DNA from: Gemmatimonadota bacterium
GTDB lineage: Bacteria; Latescibacterota; UBA2968; UBA8231
Direction: 5' to 3'
Length of the DNA: 17,788 bases
Assembly: GCA_002712305.1 (NCBI GenBank)
Contig: PATE01000088.1
Coordinates: 20,668-38,455 of the forward strand
Shown: positions 7,517-15,560 of the stretch, in pieces
Numbering within the stretch: the first letter of the stretch is position 1
Layout of the letters: the number at the start of each line of letters is the position of its first letter
Program-made: the position numbers and the translations under genes
The notes under the pieces: model-generated
What the model was told of the DNA's origin: nothing
Database searches by the model: none
Seen by the model: the letters and a program-made list of their open reading frames with translations, nothing else

Positions 7517-7540
7517 CCATTGCGGCGACCGAATAGCAGG

Positions 7541-7569
7541 GATCGCGGGTCGATGAGAGCGACGCGATC
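7541..7569. terminator. Hairpin between convergent genes
   Basis: GATCGCG (7541-7547) pairs perfectly with CGCGATC (7563-7569). After a GG bulge, TCG (7550-7552) pairs with CGA (7560-7562) around a 7-nt loop. It sits in the 84-bp gap between the convergent stops at 7516 and 7601. No T-run is present. Confidence 0.4.
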
Positions 7570-7600
7570 TGATACTTGATCCCCGCATCGTTGAGACGCA

Positions 7601-9070
7601 CTACATCGTCGCATCCGAATCGAGGGGGTAGATCGGCCGCGGCAGGTGCTGCCAGGGCAGATCCTCCAGGTGCGACGTGGTGGCGCCCGGCGTATCGACA
7701 CGAATGACCTGATCGATCCACGGCTGGTAGAACTGCCAGTTGCTGGCCGTTTTCACCACCAGCATTCGAGCGTCGGCCACATCGAGTCCGAAGTGTTCGT
7801 ATACGGACGGGTGATTGCCGCCGATCCCTCGATTCTCGCTGACAACGAGCCGAATCTCACCGATCTCGAGCAACGCGGCGCTGCCCAGATCATACGACTC
7901 GAATCCGAGCAGGCTCACGTCCACCCGTCCACCACCGATGGCGGCGACCTTCGCCGTCACCTGCGTGGGCGTCCCGAAGTTCGGATCGAGTTTGCCGCCG
8001 ACCATCGTCGTCAGTGTACCGCCGACGCCGGCCGCCATCGCCGCCTCCACCGCCTCTGGGTCGACAAGGGTGATCAGAGCTCGATGAGGGACCTGCTGTC
8101 GGATCATCTCTGCCAGCAGGACGTTGCTGTCTCCGGTGGCGCCCCCCCAGATGCTGTCGCCCGTATCTGACAGGATCACCAGTCCTTTGTCGGCATCCAC
8201 GGCACGCTGGATCGCCGCCTCGGGGGTGATGCTGTCCAGACGACAGAAGGATTCGCGCAGAGCCCAGGCTTCGTCGCCCAGTTCCTGCACCAGCTTATCG
8301 GCAAGTTCCGGATCATTGTCGGTCACCACCGCCGCGGCCCATCCGCCCTGAGGCACATCGAGCCAGGGCTGCATGGGCAGCGTCGACGCCGACAACACTC
8401 CTGGGCGTGACTCTATGTCACGGGCCAGATCGAACCACTGTTTCATCGGGCCATGGGCCGTGAGAAACTGTTCCTGATGCGTGATGAGGGGGATCTTCCG
8501 CCACGCGGTGGTGGGGCGCGTCTTGTCGCGGACGATGCCGAGCAGAAGCTGCGCCGCCAATTCACCGGTCTCGAACTGATCGTGAGGCTGGGTACGATGC
8601 GCAACCAAGGCATCTGCGTGATCGACAATCGCGTCCGTGAGATTGGCGTGATGGTCGAGGGAGATGACGAGGGGTATGTCGTTGCCGATCAGTCCACGTA
8701 CGATCCGGAGCAGATACGCCTCGGTATCGTGAACCCCGTCGGCGACGGCCGCTCCATGCAGAGCAAAATACATGGCATCGAGTGGTCCTGCGTCGCGCAG
8801 GCCCTTCTCCAGCGCCTCGGCGAAGTAGGCGAGGGTTTCCTTCGTCAACGCCCCACTGGCCCCTGCCCAGCCATGGATGATGGGAACCGGTGTCCAATCG
8901 AGTTGGGCATCCATCGTCTGTAGGAACCCGCCGATGGAGCCGATGTCACGACATTTCTGCAGAATCTCGTCACCCGCGAACAGACCGTAGAGTTTGAACG
9001 TGTCCAACGTCGTCGGCACGGGGCTGAAACTGCTCGTCTCCTGACCATAGGATGCGATGGCGATGTTCAT
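7601..9070 (-). CDS. M81 family metallopeptidase (MlrC/microcystinase C-like)
   Basis: A 489-residue protein with the two-part M81/DUF1485-MlrC architecture. The N-terminal half starts MNIAIASYGQETSSFSP, the family's G-x-x-x-E-T-x-x-F-S pattern with E11. It continues with FALHGAAVADG (H105), ISLDHHANLT (D139, H140, H141) and AHRTQPHDQFETGE (residues 157-170), all expected metal-site segments. The C-terminal half has ILSDTGDSIWGGATGDSN, corresponding to the Gly-Asp loop of the MlrC C-domain. In sphingomonads MlrC cleaves linearised microcystin fragments containing Adda; in most other bacteria the substrate is unknown, probably a small amide or peptide. There is no signal peptide, so it is cytoplasmic. 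Its ATG overlaps the SDR stop as ATGA, with AAGGTG upstream: tight translational coupling as last gene of a PhyH-SDR-M81 unit. Confidence 0.9.
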   Translation of the reverse strand: MNIAIASYGQETSSFSPVPTTLDTFKLYGLFAGDEILQKCRDIGSIGGFLQTMDAQLDWTPVPIIHGWAGASGALTKETLAYFAEALEKGLRDAGPLDAMYFALHGAAVADGVHDTEAYLLRIVRGLIGNDIPLVISLDHHANLTDAIVDHADALVAHRTQPHDQFETGELAAQLLLGIVRDKTRPTTAWRKIPLITHQEQFLTAHGPMKQWFDLARDIESRPGVLSASTLPMQPWLDVPQGGWAAAVVTDNDPELADKLVQELGDEAWALRESFCRLDSITPEAAIQRAVDADKGLVILSDTGDSIWGGATGDSNVLLAEMIRQQVPHRALITLVDPEAVEAAMAAGVGGTLTTMVGGKLDPNFGTPTQVTAKVAAIGGGRVDVSLLGFESYDLGSAALLEIGEIRLVVSENRGIGGNHPSVYEHFGLDVADARMLVVKTASNWQFYQPWIDQVIRVDTPGATTSHLEDLPWQHLPRPIYPLDSDATM

Positions 9071-9795
9071 ACGACACCTTTTTCATCGAAACGACGTTCC
9101 GGGTGCCAGTTCAACAGCAGTTCGGTGCGTGCCACATCGGTGCATTCGTAGGCCTCGTCAGCGGCCATGACATAGAAGCAGTCGTAGTCGATGTCCGGTG
9201 CCTCGAGGGCACACACGAGACTCGAGGCGACATCGAGACAGTCGATGGTCCCCCACGAGAAACTGGTCACCGGTTCGCCATCGGTGGTCACCATGCGTTC
9301 AGCATCGATAATCGACCACGGTCGGATGCAGGCGATGGACATGCCGTGTTGTTCGTGATAGTTCCGCGCCAGTTCCTCCTGCAGCAGCTTGGACATACAG
9401 TAGCCGGAGGGTGCCTTGAGTGGATAGAGGTCGTGCGTGTAACGCGTGTCCTGCGAGTATCCGCCGTGCACGGCGCCCGACGACGTGTGGACGAATCTCG
9501 ACACGCCGACCAGCCGGGCCGCTTCGAGCAGGTTCTGCAAGCCCACCACGTTGATGGTGAATCCCGGACCGCCATCGGCATAGGAGGGATTGGGAGCCAT
9601 AATCGTGTTGACCACGGCATCGTGTCCCTCCACGACCTCGACGAGAGCCTCGAAATCGAGGACATCGGCCAACACGGCGTCGGCAACGCCGTCGACGGAT
9701 CGCACATCGAGGGCCGTCACGTTGTGGTTCACCGACAGCAGATCGTAGGCTGGACGCCCGACCAGACCTGCCGCGCCCGTGAGCAAGACGTTCAT
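9067..9795 (-). CDS. NAD(P)-dependent epimerase/dehydratase, extended SDR
   Basis: A 242-residue Rossmann-fold oxidoreductase. The nucleotide-binding T-G-A-A-G-L-V-G motif is at residues 6-13, and D30 at the end of strand 2 suggests NAD(H) preference. The catalytic set is Ser in HTSSGAVHGG (103-112) and Y132-x-x-x-K136 in PSGYCMSKLLQE. Family members epimerise, dehydrate or oxidise sugars and sugar nucleotides; at 242 residues this one is short for an epimerase and closer to uronate or aldose dehydrogenases, but the substrate cannot be assigned. The ATG at 9793-9795 has AGGA 5 nt upstream. It follows the PhyH gene after 47 bp and overlaps the M81 gene by 4 bp, so the three are probably transcribed together and act on related small molecules. 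Confidence 0.88.
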   Translation of the reverse strand: MNVLLTGAAGLVGRPAYDLLSVNHNVTALDVRSVDGVADAVLADVLDFEALVEVVEGHDAVVNTIMAPNPSYADGGPGFTINVVGLQNLLEAARLVGVSRFVHTSSGAVHGGYSQDTRYTHDLYPLKAPSGYCMSKLLQEELARNYHEQHGMSIACIRPWSIIDAERMVTTDGEPVTSFSWGTIDCLDVASSLVCALEAPDIDYDCFYVMAADEAYECTDVARTELLLNWHPERRFDEKGVV

Positions 9796-9842
9796 TAGAT
9801 TCCTGAGCTTTGTGAATTGTGTTGAGGAAGAATGCCGGCGAC

Positions 9843-10634
9843 TTATCGACTACGCGCGTGAGGCGCCTCCATTACGGCGCGTTCCTCGTCGGTCATGTCG
9901 CCAATGTATCCGGAATAACCGATGTCGTGCGCCCCCGGACTGTAGGCCATGCAGCCGGGAGAGAACTTGTAGAGCAGAGCACGACGTTCATGATCCGCCG
10001 TCCACGGCAACGTGCCGTGCGTGAGGGTTTCGGTGAAGATGACCACATCCCCCGCCTTGCCGTTGACCTCGACCACATGCTCCTGATACTGCTCCCACAG
10101 GATCATGCTGCGCGGACACGGTAGATTCGCTTTGTGACTGCCCGGCAGAACGGCAACCCCCCCGTCGCCGGGATTTTCGTCGGCGAGCAGGTATTCCACC
10201 ACCGTCAAACCGGTGTGGATACGTCCCGCCTTGTAGAAGTAGACCTCGGACATGTCGGATCGTTCGTAGCCACCGCCGTGCAGGGTCCCCCCTTCACAGC
10301 CCTTGTCCATTGCGATCAAGCCGGGGCCGTGATCGAGCCGATACCCTTTGCTGAGAATCGCTTCGAGATAGGGTTTCACCACGGGGTGGATCAGCAGATG
10401 CCGGAAGGGTTCACACCAGGGTCGCTCCCAGCCGAGCATGCCACCGAGGTCTTTGCGATTGGATGTGCCCGCCAGGGCTTTGGACTCGCCAACGAGGGAG
10501 CCGTCACGCTCGTTGAGATCGGCATCGTGATGATCAATGGCGGCATTCATCGTAGCTACTTCTTCTGCAGAAAGAACACCGCGTAGGACGAGGAATCCGT
10601 TGAGATCGAAGAGGTAGCGTTCGTCGTCGTTCAT
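9843..10634 (-). CDS. Phytanoyl-CoA dioxygenase (PhyH)-like Fe/2-oxoglutarate protein with H-x-G in place of H-x-D
   Basis: A 263-residue protein with PhyH-family landmarks: the N-terminal YLFDLNGFLVLRGVLSAEEV (residues 7-26, start of the cupin fold), GGVAVLPGSHK (158-168), GDVVIFTETLTHGTLPW (195-211) with distal H206, and ERRALLYKFSPG (216-227) supplying the Arg that would bind 2-oxoglutarate. Where the first iron ligands are expected the sequence is TLH119-G-G121-G, so the carboxylate ligand of H-x-D/E appears replaced by Gly. In characterised Fe/2OG halogenases (SyrB2, WelO5) Ala or Gly at this position lets chloride bind iron. Alternatively the protein may be inactive or use a nearby acid such as E124, D127 or E203. 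The ATG at 10632-10634 is preceded by GGAG at 5 nt and starts MNDDERYLFD. It lies 106 bp after cysNC and 47 bp before the SDR. Substrate unknown. Confidence 0.87.
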   Translation of the reverse strand: MNDDERYLFDLNGFLVLRGVLSAEEVATMNAAIDHHDADLNERDGSLVGESKALAGTSNRKDLGGMLGWERPWCEPFRHLLIHPVVKPYLEAILSKGYRLDHGPGLIAMDKGCEGGTLHGGGYERSDMSEVYFYKAGRIHTGLTVVEYLLADENPGDGGVAVLPGSHKANLPCPRSMILWEQYQEHVVEVNGKAGDVVIFTETLTHGTLPWTADHERRALLYKFSPGCMAYSPGAHDIGYSGYIGDMTDEERAVMEAPHARSR

Positions 10635-10722
10635 CTCATCTCCATGTGGGCTACGGGGACCAACGGCCCGCAATAAGCGACACGATGCAGCGAGAATCAA
10701 ACGATACAGTAGGATGGAACCA

Positions 10723-10740
10723 TGCCGACGGGCGCCGGCA
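10723..10740 (-). terminator. Hairpin immediately after the cysNC stop
   Basis: TGCCG and CGGCA (10723-10727 and 10736-10740) pair around an 8-nt GC-rich loop, directly after the cysNC stop codon. No T-run follows. It may attenuate readthrough into the PhyH gene. The remaining gap (10635-10722) contains the PhyH ribosome-binding site but no convincing promoter. Confidence 0.3.
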
Positions 10741-12678
10741 CTACGAGGCGAATCCGCGCTCCTCGAGCAGCTTCACGATCTGGTCGACGCACTCGACCAC
10801 GGACGCTTCGTGCGTGGCCAGCGTGAGATCGGGTGTCTCGGGGACCTCATACGGCGCAGAGACACCGGGGAAGCCGGCAATATCGCCACTGTCGGCCTTA
10901 TCATACTGTCCGTCCTCGTCGCGCTCACGGCAGATCTCCAGGGGCGCATCGATATGGATTACGAGGAACCTGTCCTCCCCCACAACCTGTGCCGCCCGTT
11001 GACGAACCTGCTCATTGGGCGCCACGAAGGCAGCGATGCAGATGAGACCGGCTTCGTTGATCAGTTTCGCCACCTCTGCAGATCGGCGCAGATTCTCTGA
11101 TCGATCGTCGGCGGAAAAGCCGAGATCGCGACTGATGCCCTGACGCATATTCTGGCCATCCAGAACCGTCGCCGCACGCCCCATGTCGAACAGTCGACGT
11201 TCGAGAGCGTAGGCGATGGTGGTCTTACCCGAACCCGTCAGACCCGTCAGCAGAATCGTCGCCGGCGCCTGACCGAAACGAGCGGCACGTTCGCCCTGGG
11301 TGACATTGCTCAACTCCGTGTGCAGACTCTCGGCGCCCGGTTCGTCGTCCCAGTGGTCGTGCCGCTGATCGCCTGTGGTGCGGTCGGCGACCATTCCCGC
11401 CGCGAGGGTGGCATTGGTGATGCGGTCCACGACGATGAAGGAACCCGTCAGCCGGTTGCGTCGATACGCGTCGAAACAGACCGGTTCGCTCAAGGAGACA
11501 TTGCAGCGACCGATCTCGTTCAGCTTCAGCGTCGGCGCCTCTTGCCGGTGCAGCGTGTTCACGTCGACGCCATACCGCAAGGTGCCGATCGTTCCTGTCA
11601 CGTTCTTGGCGCCCATCTTGAACACGTAGTTCTTGCCCGGCACCATCTGCTCATCGTGCATCCACACGACCATGGCGTCGAAACGCTGCTCGAGATGGGG
11701 CACATTCCCGGGGCGCACGATGACATCGCCGCGACTGACATCGATCTCGTCATCGAGGGTCAGTGTCACCGACTGGGGTGAGAACGCTTCCTCGAGTTCA
11801 CCATCGAAGGTCACGATCGATTTGACCCGGCTCGTGCGTCGTGAGGGCAGGGTCATCACCTCGTCTCCCTTGCGCACGATCCCCGACGCAACGGTTCCGC
11901 AGAAGCCGCGGAAATCGAGGTGGGGCCGATTCACATACTGCACGGGGAACCGGAAGTCCTGGAGATTTCGGTCGGACCCGATGTACACATTGTCGAGGAA
12001 ACTCATCAGCGTCGGTCCCTGGTACCAGGGCGTGTTGCTGCTGGCATCGACGATGTTGTCACCCTTCAGGGCCGAGACGGGCATGAAGTGGAGATCCGGC
12101 ATCTCCAGCCGACTGGCAAAGTCACGATAGTCCGAACGGATCCGATCAAAGACCTCTTCGTCATAGTCGACGAGATCCATCTTGTTGATCGTCACCAACA
12201 CATGTTTGATGCCCAGCAGAGAGACGATGAAGCTGTGCCGCTTCGTCTGTGTCACGACGCCATTGCGCGCATCTACCAGGATAATGGCCAGATCACACGT
12301 TGAGGCTCCCGTCGCCATGTTGCGCGTATACTGCTCGTGCCCCGGCGTATCGGCGATGATGAACTTGCGCTTCGTCGTGGAGAAGTATCGATACGCGACA
12401 TCGATGGTGATCCCCTGTTCGCGCTCGGCCTTCAGACCATCGGTGAACAGGGCCGGATCGAGTTCACCCCCCGTGGTGCCCACCGTCGCCGAATCCTGCT
12501 CGAGCGACTTGAGCGTGTCCTCGTAGATCAACTTGGCGTCGTAGAACAAGCGGCCAATGAGGGTGCTCTTGCCGTCGTCGACAGAGCCGCACGTGAGGAA
12601 CCGCAGCAGTTCCTTCTGCTCGTGCTGCACCAGATAGGCGTCGATGTTCTCGGCAATGAGGTCGGATTGGTGGGACAT
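10741..12678 (-). CDS. cysNC: Bifunctional sulfate adenylyltransferase subunit 1 / adenylylsulfate kinase (CysNC)
   Basis: A 645-residue fusion. The N-terminal CysN part is an EF-Tu-like GTPase with P-loop GSVDDGKST (31-39), DTPG (110-113) and NKMD (165-168), followed by beta-barrel domains to about 440. It uses GTP hydrolysis to drive APS synthesis with CysD. The C-terminal CysC part (about 460-645) has P-loop GLTGSGKTT (479-487), [17 protein letters not shown] (506-522) and the FPGVSAPYE segment (603-611); it phosphorylates APS to PAPS. The usual LDGDN is LDGQN; I believe Gln is found in other CysNC fusions, so it is probably not inactivating. The ATG at 12676-12678 begins the family-like MSHQSDLI; the Shine-Dalgarno is weak or distant (AGGA about 12 nt upstream). 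It starts 25 bp after the cysD stop. The product PAPS serves sulfite formation or sulfotransfer; no reductase or sulfotransferase is in the window. Confidence 0.96.
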   Translation of the reverse strand: MSHQSDLIAENIDAYLVQHEQKELLRFLTCGSVDDGKSTLIGRLFYDAKLIYEDTLKSLEQDSATVGTTGGELDPALFTDGLKAEREQGITIDVAYRYFSTTKRKFIIADTPGHEQYTRNMATGASTCDLAIILVDARNGVVTQTKRHSFIVSLLGIKHVLVTINKMDLVDYDEEVFDRIRSDYRDFASRLEMPDLHFMPVSALKGDNIVDASSNTPWYQGPTLMSFLDNVYIGSDRNLQDFRFPVQYVNRPHLDFRGFCGTVASGIVRKGDEVMTLPSRRTSRVKSIVTFDGELEEAFSPQSVTLTLDDEIDVSRGDVIVRPGNVPHLEQRFDAMVVWMHDEQMVPGKNYVFKMGAKNVTGTIGTLRYGVDVNTLHRQEAPTLKLNEIGRCNVSLSEPVCFDAYRRNRLTGSFIVVDRITNATLAAGMVADRTTGDQRHDHWDDEPGAESLHTELSNVTQGERAARFGQAPATILLTGLTGSGKTTIAYALERRLFDMGRAATVLDGQNMRQGISRDLGFSADDRSENLRRSAEVAKLINEAGLICIAAFVAPNEQVRQRAAQVVGEDRFLVIHIDAPLEICRERDEDGQYDKADSGDIAGFPGVSAPYEVPETPDLTLATHEASVVECVDQIVKLLEERGFAS

Positions 12679-12703
12679 CAGCTGTCTATGTCCTGCGTGG
12701 TCA

Positions 12704-13642
12704 CTAGAAGTAGCCTCGCTTTTTCTTCTCTTCCATCCCGGCACCACCCTCATCCTGATCGATGAGCCTGCCCTGTCGCTCAGAGGTCGTCGACAACAGC
12801 ATTTCCTGAATGATCAGCGGCAATGTCGTCGCATTGGAGTCGACGGCACCGGAAAGGGGGTAACAGCCGAGAGTGCGGAATCGAACACGCCGCATCTCCG
12901 GTTCTTCGCCAGGCTCGAGCTTCAACCGATCGTCATCTACAAGAATCATGGTGCCACCGCGATAGACGATGGGACGTTCCTTGGCGAAGTAGAGCGGTAC
13001 GATGGGAATCTGCTCGAGATGGATGTACTGCCACACGTCGAGCTCGGTCCAGTTCGACAGGGGGAAGACACGAATGCTCTCGCCCTTCTTCACGCGTGCG
13101 TTGTACAGATTCCACAACTCTGGCCGCTGATTCTTCGGATCCCAACGATGGTGGTCATCGCGAAAGGAGAAGACCCGCTCCTTGGCGCGCGACTTCTCTT
13201 CGTCGCGGCGGGCGCCCCCAAAGGCGGCATCGAACTCGTACTTGTCGAGGGCGAGCTTGAGCGCATCGGTCTTCATCAGCTCCGTGTGCTTCTCGCTGTC
13301 CTCGAGGGGATGGATATTGTGCGCCCCGCCCTCTTCATTGGTATAGACGAGGACATCGAGGCCGAGCTCCTTGCGGGCATACTGCTCGCGAAACTCGATC
13401 ATCTCGCTAAACTTCCAGGTCGTGTCCACGTGCATCAGCGGAAAGGGCGGCTTGTCGGGGTAGAACGCTTTCTGCGCCAGACGCACCATGACCGAGGAGT
13501 CCTTGCCAATCGAGTAGAGCATGACCGGATTGTGGAACTCCGCCGCCACTTCACGGATGATGTGGATGCTCTCCGCTTCGAGTTGCTTGAGGTGGGTCAG
13601 ACGATAGCCGCTGACGACCTCATCTGCGGGTGGGCTCGACAC
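12704..13642 (-). CDS. cysD: Sulfate adenylyltransferase subunit 2 (CysD)
   Basis: A 312-residue cytoplasmic PP-loop ATP pyrophosphatase that forms APS from ATP and sulfate in complex with CysN. The N-terminus [20 protein letters not shown] is nearly the CysD consensus, followed by the PP-loop [10 protein letters not shown] (43-52), [41 protein letters not shown] and the C-terminal [22 protein letters not shown] that is characteristic of the family. Length agrees with the usual 300-310 residues. The start is a GTG at 13640-13642 giving a short extra N-terminal segment; no strong Shine-Dalgarno is visible, but no alternative ATG lies between it and the conserved region. It is followed at 25 bp by cysNC. 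The 102 bp upstream contains several short repeats that may be regulatory. Two aldo/keto reductases lie upstream on the same strand. Confidence 0.96.
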   Translation of the reverse strand: MSSPPADEVVSGYRLTHLKQLEAESIHIIREVAAEFHNPVMLYSIGKDSSVMVRLAQKAFYPDKPPFPLMHVDTTWKFSEMIEFREQYARKELGLDVLVYTNEEGGAHNIHPLEDSEKHTELMKTDALKLALDKYEFDAAFGGARRDEEKSRAKERVFSFRDDHHRWDPKNQRPELWNLYNARVKKGESIRVFPLSNWTELDVWQYIHLEQIPIVPLYFAKERPIVYRGGTMILVDDDRLKLEPGEEPEMRRVRFRTLGCYPLSGAVDSNATTLPLIIQEMLLSTTSERQGRLIDQDEGGAGMEEKKKRGYF

Positions 13643-13657
13643 GATGCTCGGATGCTC
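13643..13657 (-). repeat. Tandem direct repeat at the cysD start
   Basis: GATGCTC-G-GATGCTC (plus-strand reading) is a perfect 7-bp repeat with an 8-bp period, immediately upstream of the cysD GTG. It occupies the normal Shine-Dalgarno position and may explain the lack of a clear one, or influence translation. Confidence 0.45.
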
Positions 13658-13682
13658 TTGTTGGTCGGTGCAATTCGTTCCG

Positions 13683-13698
13683 GATAGAAGCGATAGAA
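13683..13698 (-). repeat. Direct repeat in the cysD upstream region
   Basis: GATAGAA-GC-GATAGAA (plus strand; TTCTATC twice on the coding strand) has a 9-bp period and lies about 40 bp before cysD. It could be a regulator half-site pair or part of a -10-like region. Confidence 0.4.
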
Positions 13699-13711
13699 CT
13701 TACGGGGTCGC

Positions 13712-13724
13712 AGCCGAATCGGCT
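13712..13724. promoter_or_regulatory. 13-bp palindrome between aldo/keto reductase and cysD
   Basis: AGCCGA-A-TCGGCT is a perfect inverted repeat, 20 bp after the aldo/keto reductase stop and about 70 bp before cysD. As RNA it gives a 5-bp stem with a 3-nt loop and no U-run, so an operator is as plausible as a terminator. Confidence 0.35.
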
Positions 13725-13744
13725 ACCTGTGAGTGGCTTCTACC

Positions 13745-14680
13745 TCAGTCCAGACTCTGGCCGGTGGTAGACACCACATTCCGGAACAGGTGATGGAGTT
13801 GCCCCATCGTGGCCGACGGCAGGGCGCCGCGCTCGAAGGTGTCGAGATTTTGCTGCAGGTGATTGGCGTTGCCCGTGCCCGACAACACCACGTGGACGCC
13901 GGGTTCGTCACGACAGAGCCGATAAGCGACGTCGGGCAGTGTTCCATGGGCCAGGGCAAATCCGAGCGGATTCCCGCGATCGATTTCAGACGCTTCGATT
14001 TCGCCGCTGTCGATGAGGGCATCGACAAAGGGCTTGAGATTCTCAGGATTGCCGAGGGCTTTGCGCACGGCGAACATGATCTGGACACCCACATTCTGCT
14101 TGAGGGCGACGGGCAGCACCGTCCGTCGTGCCGTCTGATTCAGCAGATTGTATCCGACCATGATGACGTCCCAGAGATCGTCGGCCAGCGCCGCCTGCAG
14201 CATCGTGTGTTGTCGATCCTCGCCGAACATCTCCGTAATGCCAATGAAGCGAATCTTGCCGGCCTCTCGGGCGGCGACCAGAGTGGGGTAGACCTCATCG
14301 ACGAGTTTGCCGTAGTCCTGAGGTACCACGCCATGGAGATTGTAGATGTCGATGTAGTCCGTCTGCAGTAACTGCAAACTGGCGTCGAGACTTTCCATGA
14401 GTGCCGCCGGCGTGACTTCGACACGACGCGTCGATTTCTTTGACGACACGATGATCTCGTAGCGATTTCGCCCCTGGAGGGCCGAACCGATGATCTCTTC
14501 GGTCCCATAACCCTCTGACGTATCGACGAGATTGACACCGGCGTCGAAGGCTTTGCGGAGCAGATCGACGGATTCGACGTCGCTGAGGCCGGTTTTTACA
14601 CCGATCTGGCTGGGCCCGCCAGCACCGACACCCATGCGTGAGACCTGCAGTCCTGTGCGTCCGAGGACGACTCGCTCCAT
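13745..14680 (-). CDS. Aldo/keto reductase (AKR), first of two by coordinate
   Basis: A 311-residue NAD(P)H-dependent oxidoreductase of the (beta/alpha)8 AKR superfamily. The catalytic tetrad is visible as D53 and Y58 in LVDTSEGYGTEE, K81 in IIVSSKKST, and H116 in YIDIYNLHGV. The N-terminal MERVVLGRTGLQVSRMGVGA is the style of the AKR11-14 (YccK/Tas-like) and sugar-dehydrogenase branches, which reduce aldehydes or oxidise aldoses such as galactose or fucose. The start ATG at 14678-14680 overlaps the upstream AKR stop by one base (TGATG), so it is translated by coupling; an in-frame start 11 codons upstream would lie inside the preceding gene. It is the third gene of an isomerase-AKR-AKR unit. 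Substrate unassigned. Confidence 0.9.
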   Translation of the reverse strand: MERVVLGRTGLQVSRMGVGAGGPSQIGVKTGLSDVESVDLLRKAFDAGVNLVDTSEGYGTEEIIGSALQGRNRYEIIVSSKKSTRRVEVTPAALMESLDASLQLLQTDYIDIYNLHGVVPQDYGKLVDEVYPTLVAAREAGKIRFIGITEMFGEDRQHTMLQAALADDLWDVIMVGYNLLNQTARRTVLPVALKQNVGVQIMFAVRKALGNPENLKPFVDALIDSGEIEASEIDRGNPLGFALAHGTLPDVAYRLCRDEPGVHVVLSGTGNANHLQQNLDTFERGALPSATMGQLHHLFRNVVSTTGQSLD

Positions 14681-15507
14681 CAGAGAGCGTCCTCGTCGAA
14701 GTTCCCTGGCCACCAGTCGATGACTCGATGTACCGTTTCGATCGAGGCGATGGTATCCATCTCCTCATCCGACAAGTACCAGTCGAACAGATCGAGATTG
14801 GCCTCCATGTGCGCCACCGAACTCGCCTTCGGAATCACAGCGATCCCCTTCTGCAGCAGCCATCGCAGGGCCACCTGCGCAGCGCTTTTCTCGCGCTGTT
14901 GAGCCAGTGAACTCAGGGTCGGATCGGTGATGATCTTCCCCTGGGCCAGAGGCGAATAGGCGGTGAGCAGGATATTCTGTTTAGCGCAATGCTGTCGCAG
15001 GGCCTCCTGGTCGAGATGGGGATGATACTCCACCTGATTGGTGACGATGGGCACGGGACTCAGTGAGACTGCCTCATCCACGCGTCGGCGATTGAAGTTG
15101 GAGATGCCCACGTGTCGCACCTTGCCCTCCTCGACGAGTCGCCCGAAGGCGCCGAGCGTATCCCGGAGGGGGATGTCCTGGTTGGGCCAGTGAATCAGGA
15201 GCAGGTCGACGTAGTCCACCTGCATCACCAGAAGCGAGTTCTCGCAGATCCCCCTCACATCGTCGGGCGCGAGATGATCTCGACCGACCTTGGTCGTGAC
15301 GAAAAGCTCTTCCCGTGAGACACGCGAGGCACGAATCCCCCGGCCGACGATCTCTTCGTTGTCGTACCCCGCTGCGGTGTCGAGATGGGAATAACCCATG
15401 TCTATGGCGGCGGCGATCGCCCTGGCACCATCGTCGTCGCGCAGGTTGAAGGTGCCCAGACCAAGCATGGGGATCGAATGCCCAGAGGGGAGCAAGTGTG
15501 TCAGCAT
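14680..15507 (-). CDS. Aldo/keto reductase, 2,5-diketo-gluconate reductase-like
   Basis: A 275-residue AKR with the classical tetrad D43 and Y48 (SHLDTAAGYDNEE), K73 (VTTKVGRD) and H106 (DLLLIHWPNQ). Other landmarks are the N-terminal LPSGHSIPMLGLGTF, VRHVGISNFNRRRVDEA, NQVEYHPHLDQEAL, TAYSPLAQGK and IPKASSVAHMEANLDLFDW, which fit the AKR5/AKR3 group (2,5-diketo-D-gluconate reductases and prostaglandin F synthase-like). It differs strongly from the neighbouring AKR, so this is not a recent duplication. I prefer the ATG at 15505-15507, because the family begins only a few residues before L-P-S-G; a TTG at 15543 would add 12 residues and shorten the gap to the isomerase gene from 53 to 17 bp. 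Its stop overlaps the next AKR start. Likely role: reduction of a keto-sugar or aldehyde produced by the isomerase pathway (inference). Confidence 0.88.
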   Translation of the reverse strand: MLTHLLPSGHSIPMLGLGTFNLRDDDGARAIAAAIDMGYSHLDTAAGYDNEEIVGRGIRASRVSREELFVTTKVGRDHLAPDDVRGICENSLLVMQVDYVDLLLIHWPNQDIPLRDTLGAFGRLVEEGKVRHVGISNFNRRRVDEAVSLSPVPIVTNQVEYHPHLDQEALRQHCAKQNILLTAYSPLAQGKIITDPTLSSLAQQREKSAAQVALRWLLQKGIAVIPKASSVAHMEANLDLFDWYLSDEEMDTIASIETVHRVIDWWPGNFDEDAL

Positions 15508-15560
15508 GATCCAAAGAAAAGGTGTTTGGCCATCGATGCTCAATGGCCTGGGTGACGCCT

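Noticed and set aside
9843-13642. Natural-product biosynthetic gene cluster around the PhyH-like protein
   Set aside because: No polyketide, nonribosomal peptide, RiPP or terpene gene is present; only generic tailoring-type enzymes are seen.
12644-13687. Long plus-strand open frame (347 codons) opposite cysD
   Set aside because: It lies antisense to cysD, whose motifs are unmistakable; the antisense translation has no recognisable family pattern and reflects high-GC codon bias.
13745-15507. Tandem duplication of the two aldo/keto reductases
   Set aside because: N-termini, loops around the tetrad and C-termini differ strongly, indicating different AKR branches.
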